Assembly: GCA_964512305.1 (NCBI GenBank)
Contig: CAZEIW010000038.1
Location: 1 to 13,225, forward strand
DNA: 13,225 nucleotides
Direction of reading: 5' to 3'
Source of the DNA: CAZEIW01 sp964512305
Lineage (GTDB): Bacteria > Pseudomonadota > Gammaproteobacteria > Burkholderiales > Burkholderiaceae_F
The position numbers were made by a program, and so were the translations under genes. Within the stretch, counting starts at the first letter, position 1. Each line of letters starts with the position of its first letter. The notes beneath the pieces were generated by a model. The model was not told the origin of the DNA and did no database searches. It saw nothing but the letters and a program-made list of their open reading frames with translations. Below, in pieces: positions 5,991-12,888 of this stretch.

Positions 5991-7853
5991 ATGATGAATC
6001 GAGCGGTACGCGGTCTCGTTCCGGCGGCTCTTTTTCTTTCGGCCGTTGCGGTCGCGCAGAACGGCGGACAGAGCCCCGTCGTGTCGCGCCACGACGAAGC
6101 CACCGTGGCCGGGCTCCAGGCGGAGATGGCGTCGGGCCGCCTCACTTCCGAGCAACTCACGCGGGAGTACATCGCGCGAATCCAGGCGCTGGATTCGAGC
6201 GGCCCGGGGGTCAACGCCGTCATCGAACTGAACCCCGACGCGCTGGCGATGGCGCGCAGTGCCGACGCTTTGCGCCGCCGCGGCGTCGTGCTCGGTCCCC
6301 TGCACGGCATCCCGGTGCTGCTCAAGGACAACATCGACACCGGCGACCGGATGCAGACCACCGCGGGATCGTTTGCGCTGGCCGGGGCGCCTGCCTTGCG
6401 CGATTCCACCGTCGCCGCGAACCTGCGCGCGGGCGGCGCGGTGATTCTCGGGAAGACGAACCTGTCCGAGTGGGCCAACTTCCGTTCGTTCGAGTCGATC
6501 AGCGGCTGGTCGGGGCGCGGCGGACAGACGCACAACCCTTACGGCATCGACCGCAATCCGTGCGGCTCCAGTTCAGGCTCGGCGGCGGCCGCCTCGGCGA
6601 ACTTCGCCACCGTGTCGTTCGGGACCGAGACCGACGGAAGCATCGTCTGTCCGGCCAACGCCAGCGGCGTCGTCGGCATCAAGCCCACGGTCGGGCTCAC
6701 CAGCAGGGCCGGCGTGGTGCCGATCTCGCACACGCAGGACACGGTCGGGGTGCACGCGCGCACCGTGGCCGATGCGGCCGCGGCCCTGGGAGTGATCCAG
6801 AGCCGCAGCTACGACGGCCGGGACGCCGCGACCAAGGGTGTGCCGCTGGGCTGGCGCGGACGCTTCGCGCGGCCGGCGAACATTCCGGCGGACTACACGC
6901 AGTTCCTCGACCCGAACGGACTGAAGGGGGCGAGGATCGGCATCACGCGGGCCGGGTTGAACGGCTTCGACCCGCTCGTCCCCACGCCGCCGGCCGTCAC
7001 CGCGGCGGTCGAGGCCGCCTTCCAGGCGCTCAGCGATGCGGGCGCGACCGTCGTCGATCTGGACGCGGCCGGCTTCGTCTTCACGCCCGCTGCCGGGGAG
7101 CTCGGGGTGCTGCTCTACGATCTCAAGAACGACCTGCGCGCGTACTTCGCGACCCGCGCGGGCGTTCCCGTCGCCGGCGGAACGCTGCAGACCGCCATCG
7201 ACTTCAACAACGCGCACGCCGATGTCGAGATGCCGTACTTCAACCAGGACATCTTCGACCTGTCGAACTCGCTCAATGCCAGCGACCCGAATGCGCCGCA
7301 GGATCCTGCATTCTTCGGCGCCAATGGCGCGGGAGTGTCCTCGTACAACATCGCGCTCGACCTCGACCAGGCGGCGGGCGTCAGCATGGACCAGGCGCTG
7401 AGCCAGTTCGACCTGGACGCTGTCGTGACGGCGACCGACAACCCCGCGTGGGCGACCGACTTGCTGTACGGCGATCACTTCATCTTCGGAAGCTCCGGTC
7501 TCGCGGGCGGGCCCGGATATCCGATCGTTCAGGTGCCCGCCGGGATGGCGTTCGGCGTGCCGCTGGGCATCAGCTTCTTCGGGACGGCATTCAGCGAGCC
7601 GACGCTGATCAAGCTGGCGTCCGGCTACGAGGCGGCGACCCAGGTGCGAGCGCAAAACCTGCCCACGTTCGCCGCGACGGTGCCTTTCGACCACATCAAG
7701 GGGCCCCTGCAGCAGGCGGCCAGTGCCGGTGGCGCTGCACCCGCGGCAGCGGCGGCGCCGTCGGGCGTTGCGCCGGCAGCGGTCAACGTGCCAGGTGCGG
7801 CGGCAGGTGCAGCTTCCGCCGTGAAGCCCAGAGGGGTGCCGCGCAGCCTGTAG
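5991..7853 (+). CDS. Secreted amidase-signature family hydrolase
   Basis: The protein has 620 residues. The N-terminus MMNRAVRGLVPAALFLSAVA followed by VAQN looks like a Sec signal peptide, so the enzyme is predicted to be periplasmic or extracellular. The amidase-signature Ser-cisSer-Lys triad can be assigned: K112 in LLKDNIDTGD, cis-Ser S193 in NPCGSSSGSAAA and nucleophile S217 in GTETDGSIVCPA. The 24-residue spacing of the serines matches characterised members. Such enzymes cleave amide bonds; the substrate cannot be read from sequence. Length beyond the usual 450-550 residues is explained by the signal peptide, an internal extension and an Ala/Pro/Gly-rich tail of about 50 residues (from about 570) ending KPRGVPRSL. 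It has its own strong RBS and no clear tie to the cox genes. Confidence 0.9.
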   Translation: MMNRAVRGLVPAALFLSAVAVAQNGGQSPVVSRHDEATVAGLQAEMASGRLTSEQLTREYIARIQALDSSGPGVNAVIELNPDALAMARSADALRRRGVVLGPLHGIPVLLKDNIDTGDRMQTTAGSFALAGAPALRDSTVAANLRAGGAVILGKTNLSEWANFRSFESISGWSGRGGQTHNPYGIDRNPCGSSSGSAAAASANFATVSFGTETDGSIVCPANASGVVGIKPTVGLTSRAGVVPISHTQDTVGVHARTVADAAAALGVIQSRSYDGRDAATKGVPLGWRGRFARPANIPADYTQFLDPNGLKGARIGITRAGLNGFDPLVPTPPAVTAAVEAAFQALSDAGATVVDLDAAGFVFTPAAGELGVLLYDLKNDLRAYFATRAGVPVAGGTLQTAIDFNNAHADVEMPYFNQDIFDLSNSLNASDPNAPQDPAFFGANGAGVSSYNIALDLDQAAGVSMDQALSQFDLDAVVTATDNPAWATDLLYGDHFIFGSSGLAGGPGYPIVQVPAGMAFGVPLGISFFGTAFSEPTLIKLASGYEAATQVRAQNLPTFAATVPFDHIKGPLQQAASAGGAAPAAAAAPSGVAPAAVNVPGAAAGAASAVKPRGVPRSL

Positions 7854-7870
7854 CGATCTCCGCCCGGGCC

Positions 7871-7885
7871 GCCGCGAAACGCGGC
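7871..7885. terminator. Possible bidirectional terminator hairpin between convergent genes
   Basis: GCCGCG-AAA-CGCGGC is a perfect 6-bp stem with a 3-base loop. It lies between the stop of the secreted amidase (+, 7853) and the stop of the small gene on the - strand (7914). No T-run follows on either side, so the call rests on hairpin and position only. Confidence 0.35.
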
Positions 7886-7913
7886 CGGTTCGTTCGAGCA
7901 AGCCGACGGCGCG

Positions 7914-8213
7914 TCAGCCCATCTCGGGAAGCAGGCGCCGCCCTCGCCACAGCGAGGCCGGCTCGGGGCGAAGGCGGCGCGGCATGACGATCCGGCATCC
8001 CTCGGCGCGCAACTGCTCGACCGTGCGCACTCCCTTGCCCGGGATCCGCGCTTCGACGCGTTCTTCGATGCTTCGTCCGCTCAGGCGCACCGTATAGACG
8101 CAAGCCTTGTCGTCGACGTACAGGAACTCGTCTTCGTCCCAGGCCGTCGTCGCACCGCCCCATCCGCGGGGTCTGGCGTTGCTCTTGCCCTGCTCCGATT
8201 GAACTTCAGTCAT
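7914..8213 (-). CDS. Small hypothetical protein (99 aa)
   Basis: I do not recognise a family. The start at 8213 is chosen because GGAGGGA stands just before it on the - strand; an in-frame ATG six codons upstream (8231) has no comparable RBS. The first 20 or so residues are polar (MTEVQSEQGKSNARPRGWGG). An acidic patch WDEDEFLYVDD (25-35) precedes a likely beta-strand run (ACVYTVRL). RIPGKGVRTVEQLRAEGCRIV (57-77) recalls a helix-hairpin-type element, and the C-terminus is strongly basic (PRRLRP...WRGRR). It is convergent with the secreted amidase and preceded by about 365 bp without a gene. A compact, probably cytoplasmic protein; nucleic-acid binding is possible but unproved. Confidence 0.6.
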   Translation of the reverse strand: MTEVQSEQGKSNARPRGWGGATTAWDEDEFLYVDDKACVYTVRLSGRSIEERVEARIPGKGVRTVEQLRAEGCRIVMPRRLRPEPASLWRGRRLLPEMG

Positions 8214-8470
8214 GGCTCCCTCCATCCTCATCGACCGTCATCGGCAACCCCGGTCGCGGGAATGACTCCTGTTTTCATTCAATATGCCATCGCACGGCTG
8301 CCGTCCTGGTGGGCTTCTTCCTTGTAAACGGCAACCTGCGGTCGGGTTAATGGCATGCGTCAAAGATCTCCCAGGAATGCAGCTTAGGCACTTCTCAGAC
8401 GGCAGTGGCGGCGACGTCAGCGCCCTGTTTGACTTCGATTAAGGGATTCCAGGTAGCGGCCGCGCAGTTC

Positions 8471-8493
8471 CCTTCTCCCGCTCGCGGGAGAGC
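8471..8493 (+). repeat. Degenerate palindromic repeat, copy C
   Basis: TCTCCCGC-TC-GCGGGAGA (8474-8491) is a shortened copy of the family seen at 1284, 1348, 8507 and 10175-10275. It is bordered on both sides by AGCGGCCGC (8455-8463 and 8491-8499), itself containing a palindrome. Confidence 0.7.
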
Positions 8494-8506
8494 GGCCGCA
8501 TGTTCC

Positions 8507-8542
8507 CCCTCTCCCGCTTGCGGGAGAGGGCAGGGGTGAGGG
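8507..8542 (+). repeat. Palindromic repeat, copy D
   Basis: CCCTCTCCCGC-TT-GCGGGAGAGGG (8507-8530) is followed by the tail CAGGGGTGAGGG. It is the same element as copies A and F with a few changes. On the - strand it lies just after the stop of the gene at 8579-9112, so as an RNA hairpin it may define that transcript's 3' end. Confidence 0.85.
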
Positions 8543-8578
8543 CTGCAAGAACAGGTAGGTGCACGTCGCCCCGCGGCC

Positions 8579-9112
8579 TCACCCTTGCAGGATCGTCTCC
8601 GCGATCCGCCGGCATTGCCGCGCGTAATCGCTGTCGAGCTTGCGCGCGATGGCCGTCTCGAACTCCGGCAGCAGCCCCATCAAGTCTTCGGCGGAACTGC
8701 ATTTCTCGAGCTTCAGCACGAAGAAGAAGGACTTCAGGCCGAGTCTCTCGGTGGCGGTCTCGCACAGGTACCGCTGGCCATCGCAGAAGCGCTCGAACGA
8801 GGAGCGCGGCCCGCGCGGTTCGGGCGACTCCGTTGGCGACGCGGGGTTCGGGCTCGACTCCGGCGCCCACGGCTCCGGATCGATTTCGCGGGACGGCCGT
8901 GCGAGCGGCTCGATGAACCCGCCCGACGACAGCTGGTCGAAATCCTCCTCCCGGATGCCGATTCCGCTGACGAGCGAGTGAACCTGTAGAGCGGTCCGGT
9001 CGCCGTCAATGAGAATCAGTAAGGGGCGCAGGCGTCTGTCGACCGTGCGGTCCTTCGCCGTGATCTCGGCAACACCCCTGGCAGTCTTTCGGTAGATCGC
9101 GCTCTTGTCCAA
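8579..9112 (-). CDS. Hypothetical two-domain protein with Pro/Glu/Ser linker (TTG start)
   Basis: The protein has 177 residues; it resembles conserved hypothetical proteins I associate with betaproteobacteria, but I cannot name the family. The first domain (about 1-70) has LRPLLILIDGDRTALQVHSL and GIREEDFDQLSSGGFIEPL, a winged-helix-like pattern ending in a 'wing'. A linker rich in Pro, Glu and Ser (about 71-105) leads to a helical C-terminal domain (about 106-177) with three Cys (C110, C117, C138). The start is TTG at 9110-9112: no ATG occurs at the right place, and GAAGGA lies 8 bases upstream on the - strand (9121-9126). No signal peptide or membrane helix is evident. It is oriented like fdhD and begins 97 bp after the fdhD stop. 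Confidence 0.7.
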   Translation of the reverse strand: MDKSAIYRKTARGVAEITAKDRTVDRRLRPLLILIDGDRTALQVHSLVSGIGIREEDFDQLSSGGFIEPLARPSREIDPEPWAPESSPNPASPTESPEPRGPRSSFERFCDGQRYLCETATERLGLKSFFFVLKLEKCSSAEDLMGLLPEFETAIARKLDSDYARQCRRIAETILQG

Positions 9113-9120
9113 GGCCGCAG

Positions 9121-9126
9121 TCCTTC
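9121..9126 (-). promoter_or_regulatory. Ribosome-binding site that decides a TTG start
   Basis: GAAGGA (reading the - strand) is 8 bases before TTG 9112. It is the main support for using this non-ATG start for the two-domain hypothetical protein. Confidence 0.55.
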
Positions 9127-9209
9127 GCGCACCTCGCCGAACAGTCGTCGGCGTTCACGCGACGGACTTTTGCACGCGACCGGCCCCAATGTTCGCCCGA
9201 TAACGCCGC

Positions 9210-10103
9210 CTACTCGCGGGCAACTCTCGTGATGGTGGCGGGTTCAGCCGCGCCCGCGACGCGGCCCGGATGCGTGTAGATCGAAAAGTCGGCGCCGCGC
9301 GCGAACCCGATCAGGGTGAGCCCGCAGGCATCGGCCACCCGCGCGGCGAGCGACGTCGGGGCCGAAACGGCGGCGAGAACCGCGATGCGCGCGCTCGCCG
9401 CCTTCTGCACCATCTCGACACTGGCGCGGCTCGTGATCAGCGCGAACCCCGCCGAAGGATCGAACCGGCCGCGCGCAAGCGCGCCGATCAGCTTGTCGAG
9501 TGCATTGTGGCGGCCGACGTCCTCGCGCACCATCACGATCGCGCCGCCGGCGTCGCACCACGCGGCGGCGTGGGTCGCGCCGGTTGCCGATTGAAGCGGC
9601 TGCGAGCCCGACAGCGCGCGGTTGGCGCGCGCCAGCGCCGCCGGTGCGAGGCTCAACCCAGGGGGCAGCGGCGGCAGCGGGCGCAGCACCTGCTGCAGGC
9701 TCTCGGTCCCGCAGATGCCGCAACCGGTGCGGCCGGCGAGCGTCCGGCGGCGCTCCTTCAGCCCTGCGAAGGCGCGCGCGCTGACCTCGATCGCGAGCGT
9801 GATGCCGTCACGGCATGCCGTGGCCTCGACCGAATAAAGGTCGCCGGCGGCGTCGACGATGCCCTCGCTCAGCGAGAAGCCGAGCGCGAAATCGTCCAGG
9901 TCGAGCGGCGTGGCCAGCATCACCGCGTGCGAGACGCCGTTGTACTCGAGCGCGATCGGCGTCTCGTCGGCGAGCTCCGCGCTGCCGGTGCGCATCGCGC
10001 CGGCCCGATAGCGCAGCTCGACCGAGGTGTCGTGCCCGCGGGCTTCGGGCTCGGCTGCGGTCGGCGTCTCGGTCAGCTTGGTCGAGTCGGGGAACGGGCC
10101 CAT
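9210..10103 (-). CDS. fdhD: FdhD, formate dehydrogenase sulfur-transfer / cofactor chaperone
   Basis: The protein has 297 residues from the ATG at 10103. FdhD takes sulfur from the cysteine desulfurase IscS and sulfurates the bis-MGD cofactor of formate dehydrogenases. The signature RTGCGICG carries the working cysteines C128 and C131, close to their place in E. coli FdhD (C121/C124). VREDVGRHNALDKLIG (about 192-207) and SRASVEMVQKAA (about 225-236) are also characteristic. The open frame continues to a GTG at 10181 inside a palindromic repeat, but the ATG at 10103 fits the family length better; neither start has a good RBS. The gene diverges from the ModE-like regulator. No formate dehydrogenase is in the window, so its client may be encoded elsewhere. 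CODH itself uses MCD, for which CoxF is the expected factor. Confidence 0.92.
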   Translation of the reverse strand: MGPFPDSTKLTETPTAAEPEARGHDTSVELRYRAGAMRTGSAELADETPIALEYNGVSHAVMLATPLDLDDFALGFSLSEGIVDAAGDLYSVEATACRDGITLAIEVSARAFAGLKERRRTLAGRTGCGICGTESLQQVLRPLPPLPPGLSLAPAALARANRALSGSQPLQSATGATHAAAWCDAGGAIVMVREDVGRHNALDKLIGALARGRFDPSAGFALITSRASVEMVQKAASARIAVLAAVSAPTSLAARVADACGLTLIGFARGADFSIYTHPGRVAGAAEPATITRVARE

Positions 10104-10118
10104 TTTGTACGGAGAGGT

Positions 10119-10138
10119 CGGATACGCGACGCTATCCG
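10119..10138. promoter_or_regulatory. Candidate operator palindrome upstream of fdhD
   Basis: CGGATA-N8-TATCCG is a 6-bp inverted repeat 16 bp before the fdhD start. Its right half extends to TATCCGGCC (10133-10141), which recurs at 10324-10332 next to the regulator promoter. It could be the binding site of the divergent ModE-like regulator; this is inference from pattern and position. Confidence 0.35.
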
Positions 10139-10174
10139 GCCGGCGCGAGCGTCGCAAGCGCGGCAGCGGGCTGA

Positions 10175-10213
10175 CCCTCACCCCCGGCCCCTCTCCCGCA
10201 AGCGGGAGAGGGG
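10175..10213 (-). repeat. Palindromic repeat, copy E (left arm of a 39-bp perfect inverted repeat)
   Basis: CCCTCACCCCCGG (10175-10187) then CCCCTCTCCCGC-AA-GCGGGAGAGGGG (10188-10213). It is the exact reverse complement of copy F at 10237-10275, with a 23-bp spacer that contains GCGGCCGC. The whole 10175-10275 block could extrude a cruciform between the two divergent genes. Confidence 0.92.
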
Positions 10214-10236
10214 AGGCACGGCGGCCGCTTGAAGCT

Positions 10237-10275
10237 CCCCTCTCCCGCTTGCGGGAGAGGGGCCGGGGGTGAGGG
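10237..10275 (+). repeat. Palindromic repeat, copy F (right arm; identical to copy A)
   Basis: CCCCTCTCCCGC-TT-GCGGGAGAGGGG (10237-10262) with tail CCGGGGGTGAGGG. It matches copy A at 1284-1322 over 39 bp. It ends 20 bp before the candidate -35 box of the regulator. Confidence 0.92.
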
Positions 10276-10295
10276 TCGGCGACAGGCCGATGGAC

Positions 10296-10326
10296 TTGAC
10301 TTATATGCAGCGCTCTTTCATATTAT
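10296..10326 (+). promoter_or_regulatory. Candidate sigma70-type promoter of the ModE-like regulator
   Basis: TTGACT (10296-10301) resembles a -35 box. CATATT (10319-10324, 17-bp spacing) or TATTAT (10321-10326, 19-bp spacing) could be the -10. The stretch is locally AT-rich in a very GC-rich window and lies about 95-125 bp before the regulator start. The 9-mer TATCCGGCC (10324-10332) overlaps its downstream edge, where a bound repressor would block transcription. Confidence 0.45.
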
Positions 10327-10419
10327 CCGGCCCGAAGCAATCTCACTGTGAGCTGGGAAAGCGCGCCAACAAAGGCTACCGGAGCACCGACCAGGCTTTC
10401 AATAGGAACTTCGATTCAT

Positions 10420-11493
10420 ATGTGGCACGTATCGATCCGTCCGGAATGGGTCGTCGCCCGCAGCACCGGTCAGCCCCATGCGCTGCCGTCGCTGCTGCGG
10501 CTGCTGACGGCAATCCAAGGCGTGGGCAGCATCGCCGACGGGGCGCGGACCGTGGGCATCTCCTATCGCAACGCGTGGGGACTGCTGCGCGACTTCGAGC
10601 GTGAATTCGGGGCGTCGCTGGTGATCAAGGTGCGTGGACAGGGTACGCGCCTGTCGCCGCTGGCGGACAAGCTCCTGTGGGCCGACCGGCGCGTCTCGGC
10701 GCGCCTGTCGCCGACGCTCGAGAGCCTGTCTTCCGAGCTCGAAGCGGAACTGGAGACGTTGCTCGCGCCGCAGCACGCGAGCCTGCGCATACACGCGTCA
10801 CACGGATTTGCGGTTGCGGCGCTGGTCGAAGCGCTCGACCGCCGCAGCGTTCCGGTCGACCTCAAGTACCGCAACAGCACTGAAGCCGTGTCGGCGCTGG
10901 TGCGCGGCGAGTGCGACTTTGCCGGGTTCCACGTCGCCGAGGGCGAGTTCCAGCAGGCCTCGGTCGCGCCGTATCTCGCCGCGCTCGACGCGCGCAGGCA
11001 CGTGCTGGTGCAGCTCGCGCACCGGACCCAGGGACTGCTGGTCGCGCGCGACAACCCGAAGGGCGTGCGGTCGGTCGCGGACCTCGTCCGCTCCGATCTG
11101 CGCTTCGTCAACCGCCAGATGGGCTCGGGCACGCGGATGCTGCTCGACCTGCTCTTGCGCCGCCAGAATATCGATTCCAAGCGCGTCGCCGGCTACGACA
11201 GCGCCGAGTTCACGCACGCCGCGGTCGCCGCGTACATCGCCAGCGGCATGGCGGACGTGGGATTCGGCCTCGAGACGGCAGCGCGGCGCTTCAACCTCGA
11301 CTTCATCCCGTTGTTGCGCGAGCGCTACTTCTTCGGCTGCGACGCGAGCGCCGTCGAGCTGGCGCCGCTGGCGGACGTGATCGCGCTCCTGCGAAGCCCC
11401 GAAATGCGCGAGGTCATCGACGCGCTCCCGGGTTACGATGGCCGCATCACCGGCCAGGTGATCACACTCGACGCCGCGTTCGGCGGCGGCTGA
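10420..11493 (+). CDS. ModE-like one-component regulator: LysR/ModE-type HTH plus periplasmic-binding-protein-like sensor domain
   Basis: The protein has 357 residues. Residues about 20-90 are a ModE/LysR-type winged HTH (ALPSLLRLLTAIQGVGSIAD, then GISYRNAWGLLRDFEREFG and KVRGQGTRLSPLADKLL). A possible coiled region lies at about 90-115. Residues about 122-350 are a PBP-like ligand-binding domain with the hallmark FVNRQMGSGTRMLLD (229-243) and ASGMADVGFGLETAAR (274-289). Such fusions replace the TOBE/molbindin domains of classical ModE with a domain related to ModA-type binding proteins and are often linked to molybdenum or tungsten genes. With fdhD divergent and cox/mocA genes nearby, an oxyanion or Mo-cofactor-related signal is a fair inference. 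The ATG at 10420 begins the conserved part; an in-frame GTG at 10348 is possible but would add an unlikely leader. Confidence 0.85.
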   Translation: MWHVSIRPEWVVARSTGQPHALPSLLRLLTAIQGVGSIADGARTVGISYRNAWGLLRDFEREFGASLVIKVRGQGTRLSPLADKLLWADRRVSARLSPTLESLSSELEAELETLLAPQHASLRIHASHGFAVAALVEALDRRSVPVDLKYRNSTEAVSALVRGECDFAGFHVAEGEFQQASVAPYLAALDARRHVLVQLAHRTQGLLVARDNPKGVRSVADLVRSDLRFVNRQMGSGTRMLLDLLLRRQNIDSKRVAGYDSAEFTHAAVAAYIASGMADVGFGLETAARRFNLDFIPLLRERYFFGCDASAVELAPLADVIALLRSPEMREVIDALPGYDGRITGQVITLDAAFGGG

Positions 11494-11531
11494 GCTTCGT
11501 TCGGGGCCGATGGCCCCGATAGCGGAACCCC

Positions 11532-12833
11532 ATGCGCGAACCCCTGCACCGGAGAACGGCGCGCGAGTTGGTGAGCCTGGTCCAGGCGGGCGAGGCGTCT
11601 GCCGGGACGGTCGCGCGGTCGTTCATCGACGCGATCGCCGAACGCGAGCGCGAGGTGCGCGCGTTCGCGAGCTTCGATGCGCAACTCGCGCTGGCGCGCG
11701 CGTCCGCTGCCGAGCGTGCGGCGCCCGGCGGCGCGCTGCGGGGGCTGCCGGTCGCGGTCAAGGACAACATCGACACCGCCACGTTCGAGACCCGCTACGG
11801 CTCAACGGTGTACGCGGGGCACCGCCCGAACGTCGATGCGGCGTGCGTCGTGCTGCTCGCCGACGCCGGCGCCTATGTGATCGGCAAGACCGTGACCGCC
11901 GAGTTCGCCAATTTCACGCCCGGACCGACCACCAATCCGCACAATCCCGGGCACACCCCGGGCGGGTCGTCGAGCGGTTCCGCGGCCGCGGTGGCGGCGC
12001 ATTTCGCGCCGGCGGCGCTGGGAACGCAGACGGCCGGATCGGTGATACGCCCGGCCGCGTTCTGCGGCGTCCCGGCGTACAAGCCTTCGCCGCGGCTGAT
12101 TCCGCGCGCGGGCGTCAAGCCGAACTCCGACACGCTCGACGAAGTTGGCGTGTTCGGCCGCTGCGTCGACGATCTCGCGCTGATTGCGTCCGTGCTTGCC
12201 AGCCGCCCCGCCTGGAGCGGGCTCGCCGCGCAGGGACGCGAGGCGGCCGCGCCCACGCTGGGGTGGCACGCCACCGCGCGCGCCGACGCGCTGGAGCCGG
12301 CAACGCTGGCGGCGCTCGAGCGGGCCGCGCAGTGCGCGTTCGATGCCGGCGCAAAGCAGGCCCAGGTGACGTGGCCGCGCGTGTTCGACGGCCTGTTCGA
12401 TGCGCAGCGCGCGGTGCAGCTCTTCGAGACCGCGCGCGCGCTCGCGCCCGAGTTCGCGTATCGACGCGCCCAGTTGTCGCCGCTGCTGATCGAGGTGATC
12501 GAGGAGGGGCGCGCGGTGCCGGCGCCGTTGTACGTCGCCTCCCTGCAGCTCGGGCGGTCGTGCGCCGCGGCGATCGAGTCGCTCTTCGGCGCCGCCGAGG
12601 TCGTGCTGGTACCGAGCGCGCCCGGCGAGGCGCCCGCGGGGCTGGGCTCGACGGGCGACCCGCTGTTCAACCGGCCGTGGCAGCTGCTCGGCTGCCCCGT
12701 GGTCAATCTTCCCTGCGGCCGCGGGCCGCGCGGCCTGCCGCTAGGCGTGAGCGTGATCGGGCGCCCCGGCGACGACGCGCGGACGCTGTCGGCGGCGGCG
12801 TGGGTCGAGGCGAAGCTGGGGGCGGTCGGATAG
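11532..12833 (+). CDS. Cytoplasmic amidase-signature family hydrolase
   Basis: The protein has 433 residues and no signal peptide. The catalytic triad can be assigned: K77 in VAVKDNIDT, cis-Ser S146 in GGSSSGSAAA and nucleophile S170 in GTQTAGSVIRPA, with the usual 24-residue Ser spacing. The C-terminal part carries the family's PAGLGSTGDPLFNRPWQLLG and GCPVVNLPCG segments. It is shorter than many amidases and lacks extra domains such as that of allophanate hydrolase, so a small-amide or ring-cleavage-type hydrolase is possible; the substrate is unknown. It starts 38 bp after the regulator gene in the same direction (GGAA upstream) and is probably co-transcribed with it. It is only a distant relative of the secreted amidase at 5991-7853, sharing mainly the core motifs. 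Confidence 0.88.
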   Translation: MREPLHRRTARELVSLVQAGEASAGTVARSFIDAIAEREREVRAFASFDAQLALARASAAERAAPGGALRGLPVAVKDNIDTATFETRYGSTVYAGHRPNVDAACVVLLADAGAYVIGKTVTAEFANFTPGPTTNPHNPGHTPGGSSSGSAAAVAAHFAPAALGTQTAGSVIRPAAFCGVPAYKPSPRLIPRAGVKPNSDTLDEVGVFGRCVDDLALIASVLASRPAWSGLAAQGREAAAPTLGWHATARADALEPATLAALERAAQCAFDAGAKQAQVTWPRVFDGLFDAQRAVQLFETARALAPEFAYRRAQLSPLLIEVIEEGRAVPAPLYVASLQLGRSCAAAIESLFGAAEVVLVPSAPGEAPAGLGSTGDPLFNRPWQLLGCPVVNLPCGRGPRGLPLGVSVIGRPGDDARTLSAAAWVEAKLGAVG

Positions 12834-12856
12834 AAGCAAACGTCATCCGAGCAAGT

Positions 12857-12888
12857 GTCATCCCCGGGCGAAGTCCCGGGGATCCACG
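12857..12888 (+). repeat. Palindromic repeat end-type L, copy 1
   Basis: A 32-bp unit with stem ATCCCCGGG / CCCGGGGAT and loop CGAAGT; identical to 13009-13040. It is related to the reverse complement of end-type R, so each L...R pair forms a composite inverted element. Repeats of this style are frequent between genes in GC-rich proteobacteria. Confidence 0.9.

Larger units (their letters stand above)
8214..8578. other. Non-coding stretch with two palindromic repeats
   Basis: No convincing gene is seen on either strand. The part from about 8214 to 8450 is less GC-rich than the rest of the window, and it should hold the promoter of the small gene starting at 8213, but I could not identify clear -35/-10 boxes. 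From about 8456 the stretch contains repeat copies C and D, which lie immediately downstream of the stop of the gene at 8579-9112. Confidence 0.6.

Noticed and set aside
6573..7901. Open frame of 442 codons on the - strand
   Set aside because: Antisense shadow of the secreted amidase gene with no family pattern.
5957..7987. Open frame of 676 codons on the + strand in another phase
   Set aside because: It overlaps the secreted amidase, whose triad, signal peptide and strong RBS are in the other frame; this one is Arg-rich without motifs.
10104..10181. Upstream GTG extension of fdhD by 26 codons
   Set aside because: It starts inside a palindromic repeat, and the ATG at 10103 puts the working cysteines close to their usual positions.
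10175..10275. Possible insertion-sequence ends
   Set aside because: The inverted repeats enclose only 23 bp and no transposase is present, so this is a short palindromic repeat pair and not an insertion sequence.
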